A stretch of 64,000 nucleotides of DNA from Selenomonadaceae bacterium (GTDB taxonomy: Bacteria; Bacillota; Negativicutes; Selenomonadales; Selenomonadaceae): NCBI GenBank assembly GCA_017527075.1, contig JAFXQM010000012.1:1-64000 (forward strand). The letters are read 5' to 3'. Every line of letters starts with the position of its first letter. Position 1 is the first letter of the stretch. The notes below the pieces were generated by a model. It saw only the letters and a program-made list of their open reading frames with translations, was not told where the DNA came from and searched no databases. The position numbers and the translations under genes are program-made. Shown here piece after piece: positions 25,630-37,070 of the stretch.

Positions 25630-28600
25630 ATGTTCAAGGAAGAATTTAAATTCGACCTTCAACGTTTTGTAGACATCGAAAACAACACAAGCAACACCTT
25701 GGTCAGCGGCACGAGCGGCAACGATTCCATTCGCAACTGGACCGACAACGTCACAATCAGCGTGGACGCAGGCAACGACACAATCCGCAACCACAGCAAT
25801 AACAACATAATCAAGGCAGGCGCGGGCAACGATTACATTCAAAACTATGGCTCCAACTCGTCTATCGACGCAGGCGAAGATGACGATTCCATTGACAACA
25901 ACAACGGCGGTTCTTTCGTTTCAATCAACGCGGGCACGGGCAACGATTTAATTAGAAACGATGCTTCGAACGTAACAATCAACGCAGGTTTGGGCAATGA
26001 TTACATTGAAAACTACACCGGCTCTACGGTGATAATAAACGGTGGCGCAGGTAATGATTCCATTTTAAATTACGCTTGGTATGGCTCGAATGTCTCAATA
26101 AACGCGGGCTCAGGTGACGACTTCATCAGCTTGGGCTCTTCTGCTTCACTCAATTTAATTCAATATAATTCGGGCGACGGGCGAGACACAATTCAAGGCT
26201 TCAACGCGACGAGCACATTGCAAATCGGCGGCGGGTCAGGCACGTATTCATCACAAGTGAGCGGGTCGGATATCGTGGTCAAAGTTGGCAGCGGCGCAAT
26301 TACTTTGGTCGGCGCGGCGTCCTTGTCGGCGGTCAACATCGCGGGCACTTATAAAAATCCTCTCAACATCGTCGGCACAAGCGGCGCGGACACAATTTAC
26401 AACACACTGTCAGGGGCGACGATTAATGCTCTCGTTGGAAATGATTCCATTCGCAACACCGCCAACAACGTATCAATCAGCGCGGGCGCAGGCGAAGACA
26501 CCATTTCCAACAGTGAAAGCTCCAATGTCTCTATCGATGCGGGCGCAGGTCAAGATTCCGTTTCAAACAGCGGCTCGTTCGTTACAATCGACGCGGGCGC
26601 AGACAACGATTCAATCCAAAACTTCGGCACGAACGATTTAATTCTCGGCGGCGACGGCAACGATTCCATTTCCAACAGCAAGCTCGGTTACGTCAATGGC
26701 GAAGAGGTCATCTCGGACGGCGGCAAGAGCTCGACGATTCTCGGCGGCGACGGCGACGACTACATTCGCAATACCGGCAACAACGTAACAATCGATTCGG
26801 GCGCAGGCAACGACACCATTTCCAACAGCGGCGATAACGTATCAATCAACGGAAGCGCGGGCGACGACCATATTATCAACTACGGCACGAACGGCGGCTC
26901 CAAAAAAGTTACAATCAGCGCAGGCGAGAGCGACGATTCAATTCAAAACTTCGGCACGAACGATTTAATTCTCGGCGGCGCGGGCAACGATTCGATTTGG
27001 AACAACAAGCTCGGTTACGTCAACGGCGAAGAGGTCATCTCGGACGGCGGCAAGAGCTCGACGATTCTCGGCGGCGACGGGAATGATTACATTCGCAACA
27101 GCAGCGACGGTGTGACAATAGACGGCGGCGCAGGCGACGATTACATTAACAACAGCGGAGGCTCCAACGTTCTGTTCAATTACATGTCGAGCGACGGATA
27201 TGACACAATCAGCGGCTTCAATGCCACGAGCACTTTGAAAATCGGCGGCGGCACGGGCACCTACTCCAGCCAAGTGAGCGGCTCCGATATAATCGTGACG
27301 GTCGGTGACGGACGAATTACTTTGGTCGACGCGGCGTCGGCGGCGGTCAACATCGCGGGCGTCTATAAAAATCCGCTGAACGTGGAGGGCACGTCGGGCG
27401 CAGATTCGATTAACAATTCACTGGCAGAGGCGACCATTAACGCTCTCGGCGGCGACGATTCCATTCGAAACACCGGCAACAACGTAACAATCGATTTGGG
27501 CGACGGCGACGATAACATTTTCAACGGCGACGGCGGCGATTATGTGACAATCAACGCGGGCGCGGGCTCAGATTACATTAACAACTACGGCAAAAACGTG
27601 ACAATCGACGCAGGCGCAGGCGACGATACCATTTCAAACATCGGCTCCAACATTTCAATCGAGGCGGGCGACGGCAACGATTCCATTTCAAACACCGCCG
27701 GCAACAACGTGACAATCGAGGCGGGCGAAGGTGACGATACAATCCAAAACATCAGCGGCTCCTATGCTTCAATCGACGGCGGCGCGGGCAACGATTCAAT
27801 TTACAACGGCTACGGCGGCAACAACGTTTCAATCACTGCGGGCGCGGGCAACGATTCAATTAACAACGACGGCGGCTCCAATGTTCTTTTCAATTATACG
27901 GCGGGCGACGGCAACGATTACATTCGCGGCTTCAATGAAACTTCGACATTGAAAATCGGCGGCGGCTCAGGCACCTACTCCACGACAAAGAGCGGGTCAA
28001 ATATTTTGGTGACTGTCGGCGACGGTGTGATTACTCTGGTCGGCGCGGCGACTTTGCCGACGCTGAACATCGCGGGCACTTTCGTCAATCCGCTGAACAT
28101 CGTCGGCACGTCGGGCGCAGACACGATTAACAACTCACTCGACGGCGCGACCATTCACGCGCTGGGCGGAAATGATTCGATAAGAAACAACGGCGACGGC
28201 GTGACAATCAACGCGGGCGCGGGCAATGACACTATCAGCAACGATGGCAAACAGGTTACGATTGACGCGGGCGCAGGCAACGATAAAATTGATAACAGCG
28301 GCAACGGCTCTTCCATCGACGGCGGTGACGGTAACGATAATATCTGGAACTGGGGCGACAATGTTTCAATCGACGCGGGCGCGGACAACGATTCAATTTA
28401 CAACCGCGACTCCAACGTGACAATCAACGCGGGCGACGGCAACGATTACATTGACAACTGGGGCAACTCCGTGACGATTGACGCGGGCGCGGACAACGAT
28501 TACATTTTGACGAACGGCTCGAACGTGACAATCGCGGCGGGCGCGGGCAACGATTCCATTTACAACGGCAGCGACGGCTTCTCTGTGTCAATCGCGGCGG

Positions 28601-31600
28601 ACGCGGGCGATGATTCCATTTCTAACGGCGGCGGTGAAAGAGTTACAATCGACGCGGGCGCGGGTGATGATTACATTTACAACAACAACCGGGGCAACAA
28701 TGTTTCAATCAATGCGGGCGCGGGTGACGATTCCATTTACAACGACTGGGGCGACAATGTTTCAATCAACGCGGGCGCAGGCAACGACACAATCACTTTG
28801 GGTTCTTATACTTCGTGCAATGTGATTCAATACACCTCAGGCGACGGCAATGACTCAATCAGCGGCTTCAACGAGGATGACACTTTGAAAATCGGCGGCG
28901 GCACGGGCACCTACTCAACGACAAAGAGCGGTTCAAATATTTTGGTGACGGTGGGCGACGGCGTGATAACTTTGGTCGGCGCGGCGACTTTGCCGTCGGT
29001 GAATATTGCGGGCGTGTATAAAAATCCTCTGAACGTGGAGGGCACGAACGGCGCGGATAATCTCGTCAACACCCTCGACGGCGCGACCATTAATGCTCTC
29101 GGCGGAAATGATTCAATTTACAACCGGTACAGTAACAACGTCACAATAAATGCGGGCGCAGGCGCAGACACCATTTACAACGAAGGCGGGGGGGGTGTTG
29201 GTGACGAAATTACAATCGACGGCGGCGCAGGCGATGATTCAATCCGCAATTATGGTGGCGCATTCGTAAGCATTAACGCCGGCGATGGCAACGACACCAT
29301 TTATTCAAATGACCAAGGAGCCACAATCGACGGCGGTGCGGGCGACGACTACATTATCGACGAAGACGGCTATTATTTTGGCAGACCCGTAACAATCGAC
29401 GGCGGCACGGGTAATGACACTCTCGTTTGTTCCGACGGCACGTATGCTTTAATTAATTACAAGTCGGGCGACGGCAACGATTACATTCGCGGCTTCAATG
29501 AAACTTCGACATTGAAAATCGGCGGCGGCACCGGCACCTACTCCACGCAAGAGAGCGGCTCGGATATAATCATCACTGTCGGCACCGGCAAGATAACTTT
29601 GTCGGGCGCGGCTAACTTGTCGGCTGTCAATATCGACGGCTCAGACAAAACGGCACCCATTTGGACACTCGACGGCACCACCGCCACCTACGGCACGCGG
29701 AGCAAAACGTTGGTGACTGTCAGCGGCGTAAAAAGTTTGAACGGCATTTCCGTCAGCGGCACGACCGTCACGGTGTCTGCTTCCTCTCTCGGCATGGACG
29801 ACGTAAAAATTTCTAACGGGTACACGCTCGCGCTCGGCTCCGATGTAGACGCTCCCTCGACGAGTAGAGATTGGACGCTCAGCGGCACGACCGCCACTTA
29901 CAAGCAGACGACGACCGCGGGTTACACGCTCGCCGACAACTCAATCACTTACACCGACGCGGTCACCGAAAATTTAATCACAGTCACGGGCGTGAAAAAT
30001 GCCAGCGGACTCAAGCTCAGCGGAAAAGTTGTGACGATTCCCGCGTCCGCCCTCACCAAGGACGACGTAAAAATTTCTAACGGCTACACGCTCGCCCTCG
30101 GCTCCGATGTGGACGCTCCCTCGACGAGTAGAGATTGGACGCTCAGCGGCACGACGGCCGCTTACAAGCAAACGACCACCGCGGGTTACACTCTCGCCGA
30201 TAACTCAATCACATACACCGACGCGACGACGGAAAATTTAATCACGGTCAACGGAATTAAATCGACGGCGGGACTCAAGCTCAGCGGAAAAGTTGTGACG
30301 GTTTCGGCGTCCGCCCTCGCCAAGGACAACGTAAAAATTTCTAACGGGTACACACTCGCGCTCGGCTCCGATGTGGACGCTCCCACGACGAGTAGAGATT
30401 GGACGCTCAGCGGCTCGACGGCAACCTATAAGCAGACGACGACCGCGGGTTACACTCTCGCCGACAACTCAATCACATACACCGACGCGACGACGGAAAA
30501 TTTAATCACGGTCACGGGCGTGAAAAATGCCAGCGGATTAAAACTCAGTGGAAAAGTTGTCAAGGTTTCGGCGTCCGCCCTCGCCAAGGACGACGTAAAA
30601 ATTTCTGACGGCTACACGCTCGCGCTCGGCTCCGATGTGGACGCTCCCACGACGAGTAGAGATTGGACGCTCAGCGGCACGACGGCCGCTTACAAGCAAA
30701 CGACCACTGCGGGTTACACTCTCGCCGATAACTCAATCACATACACCGACGCGTCGACGGAAAATTTAATCACGGTCACGGGCGTGAAAAATGCCAGCGG
30801 ATTAAAACTCAGTGGAAAAGTTGTGACGATTCCCGCGTCCGCCCTCGCCAAGGACGACGTAAAAATTTCTGACGGCTACACACTCGCGCTCGGCTCCGAT
30901 GTGGACGCTCCCTCGACAAGTAAAGCGTGGACGCTCAGCGGCACGACCGCCACTTACAAGCAGACGACGACCGCGGGTTACACTCTCGCCGACAACTCAA
31001 TCAACTACTCGGCGGCTGATGTCAAGATGATAAAATTTTCTGGCGCGGCGGATAAAGCAGCGGCTAAAAATTTCTACGTGAACGGCTCGACGATTACAAT
31101 CGGCAAGGCGGCTGTCAAACTCGACGGCACGCCCGTTAAACTTTTGACGGACGGTTACACGTTGAAACTCGGCAGCGGCATGGCGGCTCCGACAAAATCT
31201 GCGGCTACCTACTCGAACGGCACGCTGAAGACGGCGGGCGTGAGCAAGGCGGGTTACGTCCTCTCCGACGACTCAATCACCTACTCGGCGGCTGATGTTC
31301 AGACGATAAAATTTTCTGGCGCGGCGGATAAAGCAGCGGCTAAAAATTTCTACGTGAACGGCTCGACGATTACAATCGGCAAGGCGGCAGTCAAAACCGA
31401 CGGCACGCCCGTGAAACTTTTGACGGACGGTTACACGTTGAAACTCGGCAGCGGCATGGCGGCTCCCGCGACGAGTGAAGCTTGGAACCTCAGCGGCACG
31501 ACCGCCACGCTCAGGCAGACGACGACCGCCGGCTACACCCTCGACGGCAATTCAATCACCTACTCTGCGACGGCGACTGAAATTCAGGCGGTGGTCAAGG

Positions 31601-32595
31601 GCGCGAAGTCCCTCAGCGGCATGAAAGTCAACGGCGAGACGATTGAACTGACGGCGGCGGCTCTGTCCAAAAAAGTGACGGTGAGCGGCGATTACGCTTT
31701 TGAATTCGCGTCAAACTACTCGAAGGCGACGATAACCGGCAGCGACGACGACGATACAATCATCGCAGGCGGAAAGAAAATTTTCGTCACAGGCGGAAAG
31801 GGCGCAGATATTTTCCAATTCAAATCGACGGGCACAATCAGCGATTACGAGGAAGCCGACAAAATTTCTCTGACGGGCGCGGCGAACATCACGAGCAAAG
31901 GCGACGACGTTATCTTCGACGGCAAAGTGACGGTGGCGGGCGCGGCGGACAAATCAATCACCTACATTGAGGACGGCGTGGAAAAAGTTTACGAGGGCAC
32001 GGTGCGCTACAACGACGCAGGCACGGCGGCCACGCTCACCGACAAATACACGGCAGACCAATTCACGCCGAGCGATTATGAAAATTGCGCCGAAACTCTC
32101 GTGACGATTGACGCCGCTCAGGTCCGGCACGATTTGACAATCGTCGGCAACAAGAAAGCAAATCGAATCACGGGCAACGACCAAGACAACTTCATCGACG
32201 GCGCGGCAGGCGCGGACAAACTTTACGGCGGCGACGGCAACGATACACTCTTGGGCGGCGCGGGCAACGACAAACTTTACGGCGGCGCGGGCGACGACTC
32301 ACTTTGGGGCGGCAAAGGCACCGACAGCCTCTTCGGCGGCGCAGGCGCGGACACGTTCGTTTATCAAAGCGGCGACGGAAAAATTTTTATCGCTGATTAC
32401 GAATCGGACATCGACACGGTGATGATTCTTTCGGGCTCGGTCAAAAGCCCGACGACCGACACCGAAGGCAATGTCATCTTCCAAGTGGGTAGCGGGCAAA
32501 TCATTTTCCCGAACAGCGCGAATAAATACATTGAACTCGTCGACAAAGACGGAGACTTAAAAGGAAACGGCAGATACATTCCGCGCGTGAGATAA
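25630..32595 (+). CDS. Giant RTX-like repeat protein with tandem 88-residue modules
   Basis: A 2,321-residue acidic repeat protein beginning MFKEEFKFDLQRFV; the FDLQRF motif near the N-terminus stands out and no signal peptide follows. Residues about 20-1340 are degenerate RTX-like turns ([13 protein letters not shown] type, about 18-20 residues) interrupted by five TSTLKIGGG-GTYS modules near 194, 534, 772, 1084 and 1292. Residues about 1414-1796 contain four perfect-period 88-residue modules and a partial fifth (WTLSGTTATYKQTTTAGYTL), followed by two AADKAAAKNFYVNGSTITIG modules. A final canonical RTX block (about 2190-2255, GGAGNDKLYGGAGDDSL) precedes a C-terminal tail. Likely a calcium-folded, secreted surface protein (inference). 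No catalytic motif was noticed. Strong terminator follows. Confidence 0.88.
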   Translation: MFKEEFKFDLQRFVDIENNTSNTLVSGTSGNDSIRNWTDNVTISVDAGNDTIRNHSNNNIIKAGAGNDYIQNYGSNSSIDAGEDDDSIDNNNGGSFVSINAGTGNDLIRNDASNVTINAGLGNDYIENYTGSTVIINGGAGNDSILNYAWYGSNVSINAGSGDDFISLGSSASLNLIQYNSGDGRDTIQGFNATSTLQIGGGSGTYSSQVSGSDIVVKVGSGAITLVGAASLSAVNIAGTYKNPLNIVGTSGADTIYNTLSGATINALVGNDSIRNTANNVSISAGAGEDTISNSESSNVSIDAGAGQDSVSNSGSFVTIDAGADNDSIQNFGTNDLILGGDGNDSISNSKLGYVNGEEVISDGGKSSTILGGDGDDYIRNTGNNVTIDSGAGNDTISNSGDNVSINGSAGDDHIINYGTNGGSKKVTISAGESDDSIQNFGTNDLILGGAGNDSIWNNKLGYVNGEEVISDGGKSSTILGGDGNDYIRNSSDGVTIDGGAGDDYINNSGGSNVLFNYMSSDGYDTISGFNATSTLKIGGGTGTYSSQVSGSDIIVTVGDGRITLVDAASAAVNIAGVYKNPLNVEGTSGADSINNSLAEATINALGGDDSIRNTGNNVTIDLGDGDDNIFNGDGGDYVTINAGAGSDYINNYGKNVTIDAGAGDDTISNIGSNISIEAGDGNDSISNTAGNNVTIEAGEGDDTIQNISGSYASIDGGAGNDSIYNGYGGNNVSITAGAGNDSINNDGGSNVLFNYTAGDGNDYIRGFNETSTLKIGGGSGTYSTTKSGSNILVTVGDGVITLVGAATLPTLNIAGTFVNPLNIVGTSGADTINNSLDGATIHALGGNDSIRNNGDGVTINAGAGNDTISNDGKQVTIDAGAGNDKIDNSGNGSSIDGGDGNDNIWNWGDNVSIDAGADNDSIYNRDSNVTINAGDGNDYIDNWGNSVTIDAGADNDYILTNGSNVTIAAGAGNDSIYNGSDGFSVSIAADAGDDSISNGGGERVTIDAGAGDDYIYNNNRGNNVSINAGAGDDSIYNDWGDNVSINAGAGNDTITLGSYTSCNVIQYTSGDGNDSISGFNEDDTLKIGGGTGTYSTTKSGSNILVTVGDGVITLVGAATLPSVNIAGVYKNPLNVEGTNGADNLVNTLDGATINALGGNDSIYNRYSNNVTINAGAGADTIYNEGGGGVGDEITIDGGAGDDSIRNYGGAFVSINAGDGNDTIYSNDQGATIDGGAGDDYIIDEDGYYFGRPVTIDGGTGNDTLVCSDGTYALINYKSGDGNDYIRGFNETSTLKIGGGTGTYSTQESGSDIIITVGTGKITLSGAANLSAVNIDGSDKTAPIWTLDGTTATYGTRSKTLVTVSGVKSLNGISVSGTTVTVSASSLGMDDVKISNGYTLALGSDVDAPSTSRDWTLSGTTATYKQTTTAGYTLADNSITYTDAVTENLITVTGVKNASGLKLSGKVVTIPASALTKDDVKISNGYTLALGSDVDAPSTSRDWTLSGTTAAYKQTTTAGYTLADNSITYTDATTENLITVNGIKSTAGLKLSGKVVTVSASALAKDNVKISNGYTLALGSDVDAPTTSRDWTLSGSTATYKQTTTAGYTLADNSITYTDATTENLITVTGVKNASGLKLSGKVVKVSASALAKDDVKISDGYTLALGSDVDAPTTSRDWTLSGTTAAYKQTTTAGYTLADNSITYTDASTENLITVTGVKNASGLKLSGKVVTIPASALAKDDVKISDGYTLALGSDVDAPSTSKAWTLSGTTATYKQTTTAGYTLADNSINYSAADVKMIKFSGAADKAAAKNFYVNGSTITIGKAAVKLDGTPVKLLTDGYTLKLGSGMAAPTKSAATYSNGTLKTAGVSKAGYVLSDDSITYSAADVQTIKFSGAADKAAAKNFYVNGSTITIGKAAVKTDGTPVKLLTDGYTLKLGSGMAAPATSEAWNLSGTTATLRQTTTAGYTLDGNSITYSATATEIQAVVKGAKSLSGMKVNGETIELTAAALSKKVTVSGDYAFEFASNYSKATITGSDDDDTIIAGGKKIFVTGGKGADIFQFKSTGTISDYEEADKISLTGAANITSKGDDVIFDGKVTVAGAADKSITYIEDGVEKVYEGTVRYNDAGTAATLTDKYTADQFTPSDYENCAETLVTIDAAQVRHDLTIVGNKKANRITGNDQDNFIDGAAGADKLYGGDGNDTLLGGAGNDKLYGGAGDDSLWGGKGTDSLFGGAGADTFVYQSGDGKIFIADYESDIDTVMILSGSVKSPTTDTEGNVIFQVGSGQIIFPNSANKYIELVDKDGDLKGNGRYIPRVR
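29869..31016 (+). repeat. 264-bp tandem repeats in the RTX-like gene
   Basis: Unit boundaries fall at 29869, 30133, 30397, 30661 and 30925, exactly 264 bases apart; the fifth unit is partial. Units are nearly identical in DNA, including many silent positions, which points to recent expansion or gene conversion. Confidence 0.9.
31013..31470 (+). repeat. 276-bp-spaced duplication
   Basis: A block encoding IKFSGAADKAAAKNFYVNG through LLTDGYTLKLGSGMAAP occurs at about 31031 and again at about 31307, nearly identical. Confidence 0.8.
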
Positions 32596-32615
32596 AAAGA
32601 TTGGAAAAAAATTTT

Positions 32616-32649
32616 GGAGTCGGGAACTCAAAAGCCCGGCTCCTTTTTT
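32616..32649 (+). terminator. Rho-independent terminator
   Basis: GGAGTCGGG pairs with CCCGGCTCC (nine pairs, one G-T), then six T. Confidence 0.9.
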
Positions 32650-32747
32650 GTCGCTGTATACAGAATTAATATTTGCAATGCCGCTTGCCGTGTGATAAAC
32701 TTTTTCACATGGTATAACAAAATAATTTGACTTAGTAGGTGAAGACT

Positions 32748-33827
32748 TTGAAAGGTAAATTGATACTGCAAGACGGCACGACCTTTCGGGGGCAACTGTT
32801 CGGCGGCTCCAACGCCACGACCGAGGGCGAAGTCGTCTTTAACACGGGCATGACAGGTTATCAAGAAATTTTGACTGACCCGTCCTATTGCCGGCAAATC
32901 GTCACGCTGACTTATCCGCTGATTGGCAATTACGGCACGTCGAAAATTTTTAATCAGAGCCGCAAAAGTTTCGTGGGCGGCTTAATCGTCGGGGAGCTGT
33001 GCGAGAAGCCGTCGAGTTCGTCCATGCAAAAGACCTTGCCCGAATTTTTGACGGCGGAGAAAATCGCCTGCCTCTACGACGTGGACACGCGCGCGCTCAC
33101 TCGCAAGCTGCGTTCGTCGGGCACAATGAAGGGCGTTATCGTCAGCGAATACACCTCGCAGGGCACGATTGACGAAATGATGGCTCTGCCCATTCGCAAG
33201 AACGTGGTGGAGCTGGTGTCAACGCCCGTGAGTTACACGCTCGACGCGCACGAGGGTGCGCCTTACGTTGTGACGATGGACTTCGGTATCAAGAGAAATA
33301 TTTTGGACGCGCTGCGCAAACTCGGCTGCAAGGTGACGGTCGTGCCCGCCAAGACTTCAGCCGAAGAAATTCTCGCGCTCAATCCCGACGGCATTTTCCT
33401 TTCCAACGGACCCGGCGACCCCAAGGACGTGCCCAACATCATCCGTGAAGTTCAAAAATTAATCGGGCAGCGTCCAATGTTCGGAATCTGCCTCGGTCAT
33501 CAAATCCTGGCGCTGGCCATGGGTGCAAACACTTACAAGCTCAAATTCGGACACCGCGGCTCCAATCAGCCCGTGAAAGATTTGGAGACGGGCAAGGTGG
33601 CAATCACCGCGCAAAATCACGGATACGCAATCGACGAGAAATCCCTTCAAGGTCTGCCGATAAAAATTACTCACGTCTCGCTCAACGACGGAACGATTGA
33701 AGGCTTCCGCCACACGTCCTTGCCGATAACGAGCGTGCAATATCATCCTGAGGCGGCACCCGGTCCCAACGACAGCGTGCACCTCTTCGACGAATTTATT
33801 TTCAACATGAAACGCAACAGAGGATAA
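32748..33827 (+). CDS. carA: Carbamoyl-phosphate synthase small chain (glutaminase)
   Basis: Supplies ammonia from glutamine to CarB for carbamoyl phosphate, used in pyrimidine and arginine synthesis. 359 residues: an N-terminal CarA-specific domain (EDG-type start MKGKLILQDGTTFRG, GMTGYQEILTDPSYC) and a C-terminal class I amidotransferase with the nucleophile in GICLGHQ and the His/Glu pair in YHPEAAPGP. TTG 32748 is preferred because TAGGTGA lies 5-7 bases before it and the product starts like other CarA proteins; GTG 32739 is the alternative. Fifteen bases separate it from carB. Confidence 0.96.
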   Translation: MKGKLILQDGTTFRGQLFGGSNATTEGEVVFNTGMTGYQEILTDPSYCRQIVTLTYPLIGNYGTSKIFNQSRKSFVGGLIVGELCEKPSSSSMQKTLPEFLTAEKIACLYDVDTRALTRKLRSSGTMKGVIVSEYTSQGTIDEMMALPIRKNVVELVSTPVSYTLDAHEGAPYVVTMDFGIKRNILDALRKLGCKVTVVPAKTSAEEILALNPDGIFLSNGPGDPKDVPNIIREVQKLIGQRPMFGICLGHQILALAMGANTYKLKFGHRGSNQPVKDLETGKVAITAQNHGYAIDEKSLQGLPIKITHVSLNDGTIEGFRHTSLPITSVQYHPEAAPGPNDSVHLFDEFIFNMKRNRG

Positions 33828-33842
33828 AGGAGGCGTGAGACT

Positions 33843-36800
33843 TTGCCTAAGAAAAAAAATCTGAATAAAATATTGGTTATCGGTTCGGGACCGATAATTA
33901 TCGGGCAGGCGGCCGAGTTCGATTACGCGGGCTCGCAGGCGTGTCGTTCGCTCAAAGAGGAGGGCTTGGAAGTCGTCCTCGTCAATTCAAATCCCGCGAC
34001 GATTATGACCGACGTCAACATTGCCGACAGAGTTTACATTGAGCCGCTGACTGTGGAATTTTTGACGGCGATAATCGAGAAGGAACGCCCCGACGGATTG
34101 CTGGCGACCCTCGGCGGGCAGGCGGGCTTGAATTTGGCGGTGCAGCTGGCGGAGAGCGGCGCGCTGGAAAAATTCAACGTCGAACTCCTCGGCACGTCGA
34201 TTAAAGCGATAAAAAAAGCTGAAGACCGCGAGCTGTTCAAAGAGACCATGGAGAAAATCGGCGAGCCAATCCCCGAATCGACAATCGTCGAGGACATCCA
34301 CGCGGCGATTGACTTCGCGAACAAAATCGGTTACCCGCTCATCGTGCGCCCCGCCTACACTCTCGGCGGCACGGGCGGCGGCATTGCCAACAACGAAGAA
34401 GAACTTTTCGAGATAACTCTGCGCGGGCTCAAGTACTCAATGATTGGTCAGGTGCTGATTGAACGCTCAATCGCCGGCTGGAAGGAAATTGAATACGAAG
34501 TCATGCGCGACGGCAACGACACATGCATAACGATTTGCTCCATGGAAAATTTCGACCCCGTGGGCGTGCACACCGGCGATTCAATCGTCGTGGCTCCGAC
34601 GCAAACGCTCACCGACCGGGAATATCAAATCCTGCGCTCGGCGAGTTTGAAAATTATCCGCGCGCTGGAAATTGAGGGCGGCTGCAACATTCAATTCGCC
34701 CTTGACCCGGAGAGCCAAAATTATTACGTCATCGAAGTCAATCCGCGCGTCAGCCGTTCGTCGGCTCTGGCGTCGAAGGCGACAGGTTATCCGATTGCCA
34801 AAGTCAGCGTCAAGATTGCCATTGGTTACACGCTGGACGAAATTGTCAACGCCGTGACCAAAAAGACCAAGGCTTGCTTCGAGCCGAGTGTCGATTACAT
34901 CGTCGTGAAGTTCCCGCGCTGGCCGTTCGATAAATTTGTTTACGCCGACACGACGCTTGGCACGCAGATGAAGGCGACGGGCGAAGTCATGAGCCTTGAC
35001 CGTTCATTCGAAGGCGCGATACTCAAAGCCGTCCGCAGTTTGGAAATCGGCGTCAACCGCCTGCACATGGACAAGATGGACGAGTGGGACGACGAAAAAA
35101 TCAGGAAACGCCTCAGCCGCATTGACGACGAAAGACTTTTCCTTATCGCCGAGGCACTGCGCAGAAATATCGCCACGCCCGAAGAAATTTCCGACATCAC
35201 AAAGATTGACCGCTGGTTCATCGACAAAATCAAAAATATCACGGATATGGAGGTTCGCCTGAACAAGGGCGAGCTCAACGCAAAAGTTCTCCGCGAGGCA
35301 AAACTTTTGGGCTTGGCGGATAAATCAATCGCCGAGCTCACCGGCACCACGCTCAACGAAGTCCGCGACATGCGCAAACAATTTAAAATTCTTCCCGTGT
35401 ATAAAATGGTCGACACGTGCGCGGCTGAGTTCGAGGCGGCGACGCCCTACTACTACTCCACGTTCCGCGGCGAGGTCGACGAGGTGGAAGTCAGCGGCAA
35501 CAGAAAAATCGTCGTGCTCGGTTCGGGTCCCATTCGTATCGGGCAGGGCGTCGAGTTCGATTACTGCTCCGTGCACTCCGTGTGGGCTCTGCGCGAGGCG
35601 GGTATCGAGGCGATTATCATCAACAACAACCCCGAAACCGTTTCCACCGACTTTGACATCTCCGACAAACTTTATTTCGAGCCGCTCACGACCGAGGACG
35701 TCTTGAACATCATCGACAAGGAAAAACCCGACGGCGTTATCGTTCAGTTCGGCGGACAGACCGCGATTAATCTTGCGGCTTCTTTGGCGGCGGCGGGCGT
35801 TAAAGTTTTCGGCACGAGCGTCGACGACATCGACCGCGCCGAAGACCGCGAACGCTTCGACGAAATGCTCACCGAATTGAATATCCCGCGCCCGAAAGGA
35901 ATCAGCGTGACAAACTTGGACGAGGCGATAACCGGCGCAGAAAAAATCGGTTACCCCGTCATGGTTCGTCCGAGTTACGTCTTGGGCGGCAGGGCAATGG
36001 AAATTGTCTACAACGAAGAAGAGCTCCGCGACTACATGAGCCGCGCCGTTAAAGTCACGCCCGACCACCCCGTCCTTGTCGACAGATACATGCAGGGCAC
36101 AGAGGTTGAGGTTGACGCGATTTCAGACGGCGTCGACGTGGTCATCCCCGGCATCATGGAGCACGTCGAGCGCGCGGGCGTTCACAGCGGAGATTCAATC
36201 GCCGTTTACCCGCCGCAAACTCTCCCGTCCAAAGTCATCTACACAATCACCGACTACACAAAACGCCTCGCCCTCGCCCTCAACGTCAAAGGCTTGCTCA
36301 ACATTCAATACGTCGTGGCGGACGGAAAAGTTTTCGTCATTGAAGTCAATCCGCGCTCAAGCCGCACCGTTCCCTTCCTCAGCAAAGTCACGAACATTAA
36401 GATGGTCAACGTGGCGACGCGCGTGGCTCTCGGCGAAACGCTCAAAGGTTTGGGATATTATTCGGGGCTCGTCGAGCCGAAACCTTACGTCGCCGTCAAA
36501 GCTCCCGTCTTCTCCTTCGCAAAAATGCAGGACGTTGACATATCCCTCGGACCCGAAATGAAATCGACGGGCGAAGTCATGGGCATTGACTACCATTACG
36601 CGCGCGCGCTTTACAAGGCGATAACCGGCGCGGGCATGAACATTCCCAAGCACGGCTGCATTCTCTTCACCGTCGCGGACAAGGACAAAGAAGAGATGAA
36701 GCAACTGGCGCGTGCCTTCAGCGAACTCGGATTTAAAATCGTCGCGACGGAGGGAACTGCCAAGGCTTTGCAGTCAATCGGAATCGACGCGGAAATCGTC

Positions 36801-37070
36801 GGCAAAGTTCATCAACGCTCCACCGACATCATTCAAATGATTAAGCTCGGAAAGATTCACATGGTCGTCAACACTCAAGCTCCCGGCAAACACATCGCCA
36901 AGGACGGATTCAGAATTCGTCGCGCGACCGTCGAACTGGGCGTGCCCTGCCTGACCAGTCTTGACACCGCCTGGGAAGTCATGCGCGTGCTCACCTTCAT
37001 GCGCGACCGTCGCCTCGTCTACTCGCTCGCCATTCAAGATTACGTCGGCGGCGGGGACGCTCTGGCATGA
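33843..37070 (+). CDS. carB: Carbamoyl-phosphate synthase large chain
   Basis: The synthetase subunit, 1,075 residues, built as two homologous ATP-grasp halves ([20 protein letters not shown] near the start; [17 protein letters not shown] near residue 560) with an oligomerisation segment between and a C-terminal MGS-like allosteric domain (about 935-1070), where effectors bind. Full length. It begins at TTG 33843 with GGAGGCGTGA upstream. Its final codon region ATGA overlaps the start of the first brnT (ATG 37067), so a toxin-antitoxin gene is translationally coupled to a core metabolic gene. Confidence 0.97.
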   Translation: MPKKKNLNKILVIGSGPIIIGQAAEFDYAGSQACRSLKEEGLEVVLVNSNPATIMTDVNIADRVYIEPLTVEFLTAIIEKERPDGLLATLGGQAGLNLAVQLAESGALEKFNVELLGTSIKAIKKAEDRELFKETMEKIGEPIPESTIVEDIHAAIDFANKIGYPLIVRPAYTLGGTGGGIANNEEELFEITLRGLKYSMIGQVLIERSIAGWKEIEYEVMRDGNDTCITICSMENFDPVGVHTGDSIVVAPTQTLTDREYQILRSASLKIIRALEIEGGCNIQFALDPESQNYYVIEVNPRVSRSSALASKATGYPIAKVSVKIAIGYTLDEIVNAVTKKTKACFEPSVDYIVVKFPRWPFDKFVYADTTLGTQMKATGEVMSLDRSFEGAILKAVRSLEIGVNRLHMDKMDEWDDEKIRKRLSRIDDERLFLIAEALRRNIATPEEISDITKIDRWFIDKIKNITDMEVRLNKGELNAKVLREAKLLGLADKSIAELTGTTLNEVRDMRKQFKILPVYKMVDTCAAEFEAATPYYYSTFRGEVDEVEVSGNRKIVVLGSGPIRIGQGVEFDYCSVHSVWALREAGIEAIIINNNPETVSTDFDISDKLYFEPLTTEDVLNIIDKEKPDGVIVQFGGQTAINLAASLAAAGVKVFGTSVDDIDRAEDRERFDEMLTELNIPRPKGISVTNLDEAITGAEKIGYPVMVRPSYVLGGRAMEIVYNEEELRDYMSRAVKVTPDHPVLVDRYMQGTEVEVDAISDGVDVVIPGIMEHVERAGVHSGDSIAVYPPQTLPSKVIYTITDYTKRLALALNVKGLLNIQYVVADGKVFVIEVNPRSSRTVPFLSKVTNIKMVNVATRVALGETLKGLGYYSGLVEPKPYVAVKAPVFSFAKMQDVDISLGPEMKSTGEVMGIDYHYARALYKAITGAGMNIPKHGCILFTVADKDKEEMKQLARAFSELGFKIVATEGTAKALQSIGIDAEIVGKVHQRSTDIIQMIKLGKIHMVVNTQAPGKHIAKDGFRIRRATVELGVPCLTSLDTAWEVMRVLTFMRDRRLVYSLAIQDYVGGGDALA

